A stretch of DNA of 32,261 bases from positions 1 through 32,261 of the forward strand of contig CAXAAH010000017.1 in assembly GCA_963966775.1 (NCBI GenBank). Reading direction: 5' to 3'. Of the stretch, positions 15,820-23,242 are shown piece by piece. The notes under the pieces were generated by a model that worked only from the letters and a program-made list of their open reading frames with translations, was not told where the DNA came from and did not search any database. Position numbers and translations under genes: made by a program. The DNA is from UBA685 sp002299005 (GTDB lineage Bacteria > Pseudomonadota > Alphaproteobacteria > Puniceispirillales > Puniceispirillaceae). Numbering within the stretch: the first letter of the stretch is position 1; each line of letters begins with the position of its first letter.

Positions 15820-17226
15820 CTATTGCGCCCCTTGCAAAGAAAATAGAATATCATTCGCAAAGTTTGTCGTTTCTTGAGATGTATTATCACGGTTTAGGAC
15901 GCGCTGTGCCATTTGCTTGGCGCGCGCTTTGTTGCCATAGAGTAAGGCCTCATTGGCGAGCGCTAAATCTGCTTCGGCTAATTGTCCGTTCCTGCCTAGT
16001 GCTATCGCAAGCTGGCGTTGCAGGGCAGGCCAGCGGCGCTCTGTTTTGGCCGCGCGGCTAAAGGCGTCAGCCGCCAATTGATAAGAGGCATCATCGCCCC
16101 TATCAGCGCGTGCCAATAGCGCACGGCCAAGGCCAAATTCAATCAAAGGCGCGGCGCCAACAGATAGCGCCTCATCATAGGCTGTAATCGCGCCTTCTAT
16201 ATCCAATCGTGATAAGAGAACATCACCGCCAAATTCATGAAAATAGGGATCATCAGGATAGGCGTCACGCAAGCCTGTCATAATCTCATCGGCTTGTGCG
16301 AGCGCGCCTCTGCGATAATGGGCGATTGCCTCACGATAGAGAAGGTCTGTCTCGCCAAAGCTTGGCCAATGGCGCGTGCCTCTTTGTGCCTTGCCATTGC
16401 GCGCGCGCTTAATCTCACCAATGGTTTGAGAGGGGCTGTCGGTAAAAGCCCGTATCTTGCCAATCAGACGCGTCATCAAGGCCTCATCTTCTGCCAAGAT
16501 GCCGGGGCTCTCTTTGCCGTGATCTCTGATATGATCCTCAAACACAAGCAATCTGGCACCAGCCCCCGGGTGAGACAGATAGTAATCTGATTGCCGCGTC
16601 TCTGGCAGGGCACGCTCTCCGGCAATGCGCCGCATAAAATCAGACAGGCCAGCGGCAGAGATTTGCTGGCTCTCCAACAGGCGCAAGGCCCATTCATCTG
16701 CCACAGATTCATCTTGCCGCGATAATTGCAAATAATTGCGATTGGCCCTATCAAAGCCGCCCAAGGCAACGCCAATCGCCGCATCACCAGATGCCCCTGA
16801 GGCGGCGATAGCGGCGGCGGCGAGTGTCGCAAGTGTGGTCGTTAAATTTGCCTCTTGAATGGCCTCAATACGGCGCGGCGCATGGCCTGCCGCCAAATGG
16901 CCAATCTCATGCGCAAAGACGCCGAGAATTTCTGATGTAGATTGCGCCTTTATTAACAGGCCTGTATGCACATAAACCGTGTTACCGCCGACAACAAACG
17001 CATTATAGCTGTCATTGGGCACGATGCGAATGCGCAGAGATGAGAGGCCAGCCTCTTCAGCAAATGGCCAAGCAAGCGCTTCAAGGCCACGCTCTAATTC
17101 TGTGTCACGAATAAGACCGGCTGAGGCTTGTTGCGGCGGCATTGTTAAAAAAAAGGCGATCGCTAAAAAAAGATAGAAGATGCCGCAATGTTTGGATTTA
17201 GGTTTCAATTCAAGCGGCCTTTTCAT
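15820..17226 (-). CDS. Periplasmic M48-family zinc metalloprotease with C-terminal TPR-like region (BepA-like)
   Basis: This 468-residue secreted protease has a signal peptide (hydrophobic core FYLFLAIAFFL, residues 17-27). The zinc site HEIGH is at 106-110, and the third ligand is probably Glu173 in QDESVADEW. Residues after about 280 read like tetratricopeptide helices (ADEIMTGLRDAYPDDPYFHEFGGDVLL). This layout matches BepA/YfgC, which degrades or helps assemble outer-membrane proteins such as LptD. ATG 17226 is chosen because it begins a proper signal peptide. The frame extends to a TTG at 17277; neither start has a clear ribosome site. It is divergent from the aminotransferase gene. Confidence 0.93.
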   Translation of the reverse strand: MKRPLELKPKSKHCGIFYLFLAIAFFLTMPPQQASAGLIRDTELERGLEALAWPFAEEAGLSSLRIRIVPNDSYNAFVVGGNTVYVHTGLLIKAQSTSEILGVFAHEIGHLAAGHAPRRIEAIQEANLTTTLATLAAAAIAASGASGDAAIGVALGGFDRANRNYLQLSRQDESVADEWALRLLESQQISAAGLSDFMRRIAGERALPETRQSDYYLSHPGAGARLLVFEDHIRDHGKESPGILAEDEALMTRLIGKIRAFTDSPSQTIGEIKRARNGKAQRGTRHWPSFGETDLLYREAIAHYRRGALAQADEIMTGLRDAYPDDPYFHEFGGDVLLSRLDIEGAITAYDEALSVGAAPLIEFGLGRALLARADRGDDASYQLAADAFSRAAKTERRWPALQRQLAIALGRNGQLAEADLALANEALLYGNKARAKQMAQRVLNRDNTSQETTNFANDILFSLQGAQ

Positions 17227-17493
17227 TATATTCGCATAAAATTCTAAATAACTGGCAAATAAATTATATAAATTCAAAAACTAGGTGTTTGACATAGATA
17301 AAAAAGAATGATGTTTAACATAAAGGTTATGTCATATGATAAAAGCTTACCTATGATATAATCGTTCTTTGCCGTTGTGTATAGCACATGTGAATATACC
17401 ACATGGAAGAAAGCAAACCATTGGCGGTTGCAAGAGATTAGTAAAACAGCCGATACGCTGTTCGTGATAAGAAAATATAAAGGCCGTGGGCGC
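17227..17493. other. AT-rich divergent intergenic region, M48 protease/aminotransferase
   Basis: This 267-base stretch must hold two divergent promoters. A perfect TATAAT occurs at 17357-17362 on the plus strand and a TTGACA at 17288-17293, but they are too far apart to be one promoter. A small dyad ACATAA-AGG-TTATGT (17318-17332) lies near the middle and could be an operator. The aminotransferase frame is open back to 17377, but the extra 39 residues are not family-like. Confidence 0.4.
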
Positions 17494-18669
17494 ATGTTAA
17501 AACAATCCAAAAGATCAAATATCCCGACATTCTTGGCACTTGAGGGCTTGGTCAAAGCACGCGCGCTTGAAGCGGATGGGGCAGATATCATCCATTTGGA
17601 AATTGGTCAGCCGTCAAGCGCCGCACCTGCTATGGTGACACAAGCGCTGATTGAGGCTGTGGGCGAGAATGATACGCATGGCTATTCTGTGTCTTTGGGC
17701 GTGCCTGAATTGCGCGATGCCATTGCTGACCATTATAAGCGCAGCTATGATTATGATTGTGGCCGCGGCGATGTGGCGGTCACTGTTGGCTCTTCAACGG
17801 CTTTTGCGCTGTCTTTCATGGCGGCCTTTGATGTGGGTGACAAGGTGGCTTTGCCGACGCCGGGCTATCCTGCCTATCGCAATTTGATGATGGCGATGGG
17901 GATTGAGCCTGTGGCACTGCCAGCACGTTCGTCTGAGGGCTGGATGCCGTCATTGGCGGAAATGGATAGCTGGGATGAATTGCCAGATGGTCTTATTATC
18001 GCAAGCCCGCATAACCCAACAGGTGTTGTGCTGTCTGATGAGGAGCTTAAAGAGATTTGTGACTGGTGTGAGGCGCGCGGTGTGCGTCTTATCTCAGATG
18101 AGATTTATCACGGCCTGTCTTATGGCAAGCCAACAAGCACTGCCGCGCATCATAGTAAAAGCGCGATTATCATTTCAGGCTTTTCGAAATATTTTTCAAT
18201 GACAGGCTGGCGTCTAGGCTGGATGCTTATGCCAGAAGATTTGGCTGGCCCTATCCAGCAATTGACAGAGAATTTATATATCTCTGCGCCAACGCCTAAC
18301 CAGATGGGGGCGATTAAAGCGTTTGAAGCGCATGATGAGCTGAATGAGAATATTAAACGTTATGAGGCAAATCGCCAAATTTTGCTAGAGGGGCTATTGC
18401 CTGAATTCCTCGGCGATTACGCGCCATGTGACGGGGCGTTTTATCTCTATGCCGATATTAGTGCGATTTCCGATGATAGCCTGCAACTAGCAGATGAGCT
18501 TTTGCACCAAGCAGGGGTCGCGGTTACCTCTGGGGTTGATTTTGATGTGGCGCAAGGACACAAGCATTTGCGCTTGTCGTTTGCGGGCTCAACAAGTGAT
18601 ATGCACGAGGCGGTGACGCGTATTAACCGCTTTGTTGTCGAGAAATGTCATTTAAAATCAACTGCCTAA
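17494..18669 (+). CDS. PLP-dependent class I/II aminotransferase (AspC/PatA-like)
   Basis: This 391-residue cytoplasmic enzyme moves amino groups between amino acids and 2-oxo acids. It shows the fold-type I motifs: IHLEIGQPSSAAP at the substrate entrance, IIASPHNPTGVVLS, DEIYHGLSYG, the PLP lysine Lys232 in SGFSKYFSMTGWRLGW, and the C-terminal LRLSFAGS with the carboxylate-binding Arg. Substrate specificity cannot be read safely; relatives are annotated as aspartate, aromatic or alanine aminotransferases. ATG 17494 fits the family N-terminus, with AAAGG about 10 bases before it. A 12-bp direct repeat begins on its stop codon. Confidence 0.92.
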   Translation: MLKQSKRSNIPTFLALEGLVKARALEADGADIIHLEIGQPSSAAPAMVTQALIEAVGENDTHGYSVSLGVPELRDAIADHYKRSYDYDCGRGDVAVTVGSSTAFALSFMAAFDVGDKVALPTPGYPAYRNLMMAMGIEPVALPARSSEGWMPSLAEMDSWDELPDGLIIASPHNPTGVVLSDEELKEICDWCEARGVRLISDEIYHGLSYGKPTSTAAHHSKSAIIISGFSKYFSMTGWRLGWMLMPEDLAGPIQQLTENLYISAPTPNQMGAIKAFEAHDELNENIKRYEANRQILLEGLLPEFLGDYAPCDGAFYLYADISAISDDSLQLADELLHQAGVAVTSGVDFDVAQGHKHLRLSFAGSTSDMHEAVTRINRFVVEKCHLKSTA

Positions 18670-18690
18670 AATCAGGGGCCTAAAATCAGG
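18665..18690 (+). repeat. Two copies of a 12-bp repeat spanning the aminotransferase stop codon
   Basis: CCTAAAATCAGG occurs at 18665-18676 and again at 18679-18690, a 14-base period. The first copy contains the TAA stop. It looks like a short tandem duplication. Confidence 0.7.
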
Positions 18691-18694
18691 ACAC

Positions 18695-18724
18695 AAAAAA
18701 GGCGCCATATCAGGCGCCTTTTTT
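18695..18724. terminator. Bidirectional rho-independent terminator between the aminotransferase gene and rne
   Basis: AAAAAAGGCGCC (18695-18706) and GGCGCCTTTTTT (18713-18724) form a perfect 12-bp stem with a 6-base loop. The A and T tracts give a U run in either direction, so it can end both convergent transcripts. Confidence 0.92.
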
Positions 18725-18742
18725 ATTTATCCGCTGATAAGG

Positions 18743-21229
18743 CTAGCGTGACCACCAGCCTTTTTTAGCCTTCTTCGGCGCGTCTGAACTGCCGACCTCA
18801 ACCACATCTGCTGGCGCAGAAGAAATAGGCGCTCTGGCGTCTGTTTTGGCATCTGTTTTGGCATCTGTATCAGCTGTCTTAGCCGCGTTCTTCTTCACGG
18901 CCTTTTTGGCCGCTTTCTTGGCTGCTTTTTTAGCCGCCTTTTTGGCAACAGGCTTATCATCTTTGGCATCTGTTGCATCTGGGGCATTATCCCCATCTGC
19001 TTCAGAGGCTGTTTTGGCTTTGGCTTTTTTGGCCGCCTTTTTAGCTGTTTTCTTTTTGGCTTTTGCTTTGGTTGCCGGTGCCTTGTTTGCCGGTGCTTTG
19101 TCTGTAGGCGCTTTTTCTTTCACCTCTTCCACAGCTTCTGGCTGAGCGGCTGGCGCATCTGCACTTACCTCAGATGTTGGTGCCACCTCTTGTGCGACAC
19201 CGTCTTGTTTTTGGCCACGGCCACGACCGCGTGAACGACGACGCTTTGGCTTATTCTCGCCATCAGCCGATGTATCGCCTGCTTCATTTGGCGCGCTGTC
19301 ATCATTCGGGGCCTGATTTTGCACCTGATTTGGCGCTTCAGCCGCATTTTGCACGCCTTCTGCTAGACCCTCACCATCTGGGTTACGCTTTTTACGGCGT
19401 CTGCCACCGCGTCTGCCACGGCGGCGCTTCTTGCCACCATCTTCTTTGTCTTCCTCACCCTCAGAGGCGGCCGCAGAATTTGGCGCGCTATTATCAGGGG
19501 CCGCTTGCTTTTGGCCATTCTGATTATTTTGGTTATTCTTTGGTTTTTGATTGCGCTGGTTATTTTGCGGCTTATTGCCAGCTTGTTTTTGGCCAGCCGT
19601 CTTTAGCTGGTTGTTCAAGCTATATTCTAGGGCCGCCAAATGCCTATCTGCCTCGATGATGATGGTCATCTTATAAAGCTCTTCAATCTCAGCAATAGAG
19701 GCGCGCTTGTGATTGAGAATATAAATCGCAATCTCGCTATTCATCTTAATCTCAAGCGTACGCTCCTTATGAGCGGCCGCTTCTTGTTCGATGATGCGCA
19801 ACATTTGAAGCGCTGATGAATGCACAGAGCGCACACGCCCTGTCCCTTCGCAATGCGGACAGGCTTGGCTAACCGTCTCAACCAGCGATGGACGCAAGCG
19901 TTGACGCGACATCTCAAGCAGGCCGAAATGACTGATATTGCCCACTTGGATACGCGCTCTATCATTGCGCACGGCATCTTTAAGGCGGCGTTCAACCGCA
20001 TGTTGATTGCGATTTTCTTCCATATCGATGAAATCAATCACAATCAGGCCAGAGAGGTCGCGCAATTTTAATTGGCGACCAACCTCTTCGGCGGCTTCAA
20101 GATTTGTCTTAAGCGCGGTCTCTTCGATATTGCGTTCTTTGGTCGCCTTACCAGAGTTCACATCAACGGCCACAAGTGCTTCTGTTTGGTTTAGCACCAA
20201 ATAGCCGCCTGACTTTAATGTCACCTCATTATTATAGACCGTATCAAGCTGTTCTTCGATTCCATAGGATTGGAACAGATGCGGCTGGTCTTCGTATTTC
20301 ACGACCTTCTTTGCATGAGACGGAATAAGCATCTTCATCTGTGATTTGGCTTGCTTATAGGCTTCCTCACCCTCGACAAGTACCTCGTCAATATCATTGG
20401 TATAGATATCGCGGATGGCTTTTTTCACCAAAGCACCTTCTTCATGAATAAGGTTAGGCGCTTCTGATTCCAATGTTTTGGTGCGGATATCATCCCATAA
20501 TTTTGCGAGGTAGGAATAATCGCGCTTAATCTCTGCCTTGGTGCGCTTGGCACCTGCGGTACGTGCGATAATGGCCATGCCCTGCGGCACTTCAAGACCT
20601 TCGATAATCGCCTTTAGGCGCTTGCGGTCAGCCGAATTAACGATTTTGCGAGACACACCGCCGCCACGATTGGCATTTGGCATTAGCACACAATAACGAC
20701 CTGCCAATGATAGGTAGGTTGTAAGCGCCGCGCCCTTATTGCCGCGCTCTTCCTTGACCACTTGGATCAACAGGATTTGCTTGCGCGCAATGACTTCTTG
20801 GATTTTGTAGCGCTTTGAGAAAGCACGGTGCGAGCGACGTGGCTGGTCTACCTCGTCTTCGCCGCCCAATGTTTCAGGACCAGATGGCTCTGCGCCGTCT
20901 TCATTATCGCCATTTTGCGCCTCATCAGATGCGTCGGTATTATCCGCCGCTTCTTCTGCCTCAATCTCTTCTCTGTCTTCAACAGGAATGCGATAATAAT
21001 CAGGGTGAATCTCGCTAAAGGCCAAAAAGCCTTGGCGATTGCCGCCATATTCAACGAATGCCGCTTGCAACGATGGCTCAACTCTGGTGACCCTTGCAAG
21101 ATAGACATTGCCTTTTAATTGGCGCTGAAAGCTGCTCTCGTAATCAAACTCTTCAATGCGATTATTGTTGAGTAACGCAACCCGTGTTTCCTCGGGCTGA
21201 TGTGCGTCTATAAGTAATTTCTTTGTCAT
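18743..21229 (-). CDS. rne: Ribonuclease E
   Basis: This 828-residue endoribonuclease is the likely scaffold of the RNA degradosome. Residues 1-40 begin the RNase H-like part. An S1 RNA-binding domain follows (GNVYLARVTRVEPSLQAAFVEYG), interrupted by an acidic Glu/Asp-rich insertion at about residues 85-130. Catalytic Asp356 (VAVDVNSGK) and Asp399 (VIDFIDMEE) are intact with the same spacing as in E. coli, and the Zn-link is CPHC at 457-460. From about 545 the tail is disordered: Asn/Gln-rich, then Arg-rich (KKRRRGRRGGRRRKK), then Lys/Ala repeats, ending KKAKKGWWSR, a C-terminus typical of alphaproteobacterial RNase E. ATG 21229 has only a weak ribosome site. Its long leader suggests autoregulation, as known for E. 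coli rne, but that is inference. Confidence 0.96.
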   Translation of the reverse strand: MTKKLLIDAHQPEETRVALLNNNRIEEFDYESSFQRQLKGNVYLARVTRVEPSLQAAFVEYGGNRQGFLAFSEIHPDYYRIPVEDREEIEAEEAADNTDASDEAQNGDNEDGAEPSGPETLGGEDEVDQPRRSHRAFSKRYKIQEVIARKQILLIQVVKEERGNKGAALTTYLSLAGRYCVLMPNANRGGGVSRKIVNSADRKRLKAIIEGLEVPQGMAIIARTAGAKRTKAEIKRDYSYLAKLWDDIRTKTLESEAPNLIHEEGALVKKAIRDIYTNDIDEVLVEGEEAYKQAKSQMKMLIPSHAKKVVKYEDQPHLFQSYGIEEQLDTVYNNEVTLKSGGYLVLNQTEALVAVDVNSGKATKERNIEETALKTNLEAAEEVGRQLKLRDLSGLIVIDFIDMEENRNQHAVERRLKDAVRNDRARIQVGNISHFGLLEMSRQRLRPSLVETVSQACPHCEGTGRVRSVHSSALQMLRIIEQEAAAHKERTLEIKMNSEIAIYILNHKRASIAEIEELYKMTIIIEADRHLAALEYSLNNQLKTAGQKQAGNKPQNNQRNQKPKNNQNNQNGQKQAAPDNSAPNSAAASEGEEDKEDGGKKRRRGRRGGRRRKKRNPDGEGLAEGVQNAAEAPNQVQNQAPNDDSAPNEAGDTSADGENKPKRRRSRGRGRGQKQDGVAQEVAPTSEVSADAPAAQPEAVEEVKEKAPTDKAPANKAPATKAKAKKKTAKKAAKKAKAKTASEADGDNAPDATDAKDDKPVAKKAAKKAAKKAAKKAVKKNAAKTADTDAKTDAKTDARAPISSAPADVVEVGSSDAPKKAKKGWWSR

Positions 21230-21814
21230 GTAAAACTAATCCCAAACCATCAATCTTGTGGCGCGATTGCGCAGAAGATGAGGTGCTTTGTGTCAACGAA
21301 GCTGATGGGCATGGATTTAAGGATGGTCGCGGTCGCACAGATAGGAACACATCGCAAGGCGGTGCGTTCATCATGTCTCGTCTTTGACTTGTGGTGGTAA
21401 GCAACAAGGCTAACCCCTTTATTAAAATCTTTTGCCAGCAAGGTGGCTGCGCCTTTTGGGCGTCTAGCAATGCACCATGCCTTTTTCATCAAACCATTTA
21501 TATTCAAAGTGCTGAGCCTGTTTATTTTCGACAACAAGCCTGCTCACTTCATTTTTAAAGCTTGTCACATGGTCGATAGCATCTTGTGCTTGTACCTATG
21601 AGATAAGACTATAAATCTGTAAATACACAATAGCCTGCTCGAGACGCTTTCAGCAAGCTTTTTTGCAACGGCACAATGGTTTGTCTGGTGCTTTTTGCCA
21701 TTGTTGCTAGATTAGCAGCGAGCCATGAGGTAGGATGTGCCTCAAAAAGGGCCGTTTCTTTTGCGCCTGAATGCAATTTAATAAAAACAAACAATTGGTT
21801 ACAAGGTGTCTAGG
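21230..21814. other. Long intergenic region between divergent rne and the amidase gene
   Basis: This 585-base stretch, the longest gap in the window, has no recognised gene. The part nearest rne is probably a long 5' untranslated leader. A short coding-like frame lies at 21464-21595 on the minus strand. GCTT-TCAGC-AAGC followed by six T residues around 21647-21664 is a weak plus-strand terminator-like hairpin. Two longer open frames (minus, 21250-21537 and 21609-21794) look like chance. No clear promoter was found for either flanking gene. Confidence 0.5.
21464..21595 (-). pseudogene. Short coding-like fragment in the rne leader, unknown family
   Basis: Between two in-frame stops lies a 43-residue frame with protein-like composition, including AIDHVTSFKNEVSRLVVENK and ending HFEYKWFDEKGMVHC before a TAG. 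Codon choice resembles the surrounding genes. There is no ATG; the only usable start is a GTG at 21568 without a ribosome site, giving 34 residues. It could be the remains of a decayed gene, a tiny leader-type gene, or chance. I do not recognise the family. Confidence 0.3.
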
Positions 21815-23149
21815 ATGAGCTTTATAAAGTGCCTAAATGTGCAAGGAGGGATGATTTATCGGCATTTTCTTGCGGTCATTTTGCCGCTTATTTCTGTCCT
21901 ATTGGCGCTTGGTGCGGGCCCTGTAAAGGCGGCGGATGGCAATGCCTTTACCGCTATTCGCACGGGCAGTGTGCTGGTGGGTGATGTGCCTGCGACACGC
22001 CTTGTTATCGAGATGGCAGAGCCGATTAACGCGACCTTATTCTTGCTTGATGAGCCTTATCGATTGGTGCTTGATGTGGCAGGCGCGAATTGGGATGCGG
22101 GCCAATTATTGCCGCTAGGCCAGCTTGATGAGGCAGGGTTGAAGTCCTATCGCTATGGGCGCCCAAACCCTGAGACAGGTCGTTTGGTATTTGAGATGAG
22201 TGGCCCATCAGCGCCGGTGCAGGCCTTTTTATTGCCGCCTCGTGACAATGGCGGGCATCGGTTGGTCATAGATGTCCAAGATAATGGCAAGACGGCCTTT
22301 TCGGTGGCAAAGGCGGCCTTGAAAAAACAGCCCTATATCGCTGAGGTCACAGATGCGCGCATTGCAAGCACCGCCACACAAGCGGTTAGCACAGCCGCGC
22401 CCGCAGATGACGCGGCCATGCCGCAAGGGCGCGTGGTTGATATTACGGGCCCGGCGCCGCGACCAAAAAGATGGGTCGTGATGATTGATGCCGGTCATGG
22501 CGGCAAGGATTCAGGCGCCCTTGGGGCAACAGGCTTGGTTGAAAAGCAGGTCACATTGAAGGCGGCACGCCTCTTGGCGAGCAAGCTGAACCAAACAGGT
22601 TTGGTGATAGCAAAGCTCACCAGAGATGATGATACATACCTTAAATTGCGACAGCGCATTGATGTGGCGCGCCGTGCTAAGGCTGATCTCTTTATCTCTC
22701 TTCATGCCGATGCGTTTCACAAAGCAAGCGCAAGAGGCATGAGTGTGTTCTCACTCTCTGATAGCGCGTCTGATAAGGAAGCGGCTTATATTGCGCAACA
22801 AGAAAATAAGGCTGATTTGATAGGTGGGCCTGATTTGGTGGGGGAAGATCCCGTCGCGGCGAATGAATTACTGCGTATGTTCCAACGTGAATCGATGAAT
22901 GAATCAGCCTATTTGGCCGATTCAATTTTGTTGCAGATTAAGGATTTGCCGGGCGGTGATAAACGCGGTCATCGCTTTGCTGGCTTTGCGGTTCTGAAAT
23001 CCCCTGACATTCCGTCAGTGTTGGTTGAGATGGGGTTCTTGACCAATAAGATTGATGAATCAAATCTGCGCAAAACAGCCTATCTTGACAAATTAACAGG
23101 GCGGCTCAATCGCGCGATTATCAGCTATTTGCAACAATCTGGCAGATAG
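21815..23149 (+). CDS. amiC: N-acetylmuramoyl-L-alanine amidase (AmiC-type, AMIN + Amidase_3)
   Basis: This 444-residue periplasmic zinc amidase cleaves the bond between MurNAc and the stem peptide to separate daughter cells. It has a signal peptide (ending near VKA-AD), an N-terminal AMIN domain (about residues 45-170; RLVIEMAEPINATLFLLDEPYRLVLDV) that targets it to septal peptidoglycan, a variable linker, and an Amidase_3 domain. Zinc ligands are His228 in IDAGHGGKDSG, the Glu of GLVEKQVTLKAA and the His of LFISLHADAF, with the catalytic Glu in VLVEMGFLTN. ATG 21815 has AAGGTG 6 bases upstream; GTG 21806 and ATG 21851 are alternatives. AmiA/B/C paralogues cannot be told apart, so the symbol follows the AMIN layout. 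It precedes mrcA by 93 bases. Confidence 0.93.
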   Translation: MSFIKCLNVQGGMIYRHFLAVILPLISVLLALGAGPVKAADGNAFTAIRTGSVLVGDVPATRLVIEMAEPINATLFLLDEPYRLVLDVAGANWDAGQLLPLGQLDEAGLKSYRYGRPNPETGRLVFEMSGPSAPVQAFLLPPRDNGGHRLVIDVQDNGKTAFSVAKAALKKQPYIAEVTDARIASTATQAVSTAAPADDAAMPQGRVVDITGPAPRPKRWVVMIDAGHGGKDSGALGATGLVEKQVTLKAARLLASKLNQTGLVIAKLTRDDDTYLKLRQRIDVARRAKADLFISLHADAFHKASARGMSVFSLSDSASDKEAAYIAQQENKADLIGGPDLVGEDPVAANELLRMFQRESMNESAYLADSILLQIKDLPGGDKRGHRFAGFAVLKSPDIPSVLVEMGFLTNKIDESNLRKTAYLDKLTGRLNRAIISYLQQSGR

Positions 23150-23242
23150 GGGCTGGTGCCTAATCTTCTGCAATGAGCGCGTATTTTGCTAAATAATAGA
23201 AGCCTCATCTTTGCCATAATTTTATGATGTGTTACCAAGGCT

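Noticed and set aside
19174..19659. 161-residue open frame on the plus strand opposite rne
   Set aside because: It is antisense to the low-complexity RNase E tail, is rich in His/Leu/Pro as expected from reversed Gln/Lys/Asn codons, and has no family resemblance.
21250..21537. 95-residue minus-strand open frame in the rne leader
   Set aside because: It begins partway through the better coding-like frame in another register, has no ribosome site and no recognisable domain; kept only as part of the gap description.
21647..21664. Plus-strand terminator or small RNA end
   Set aside because: The stem is only 4 bp and no plus-strand gene or promoter precedes it.
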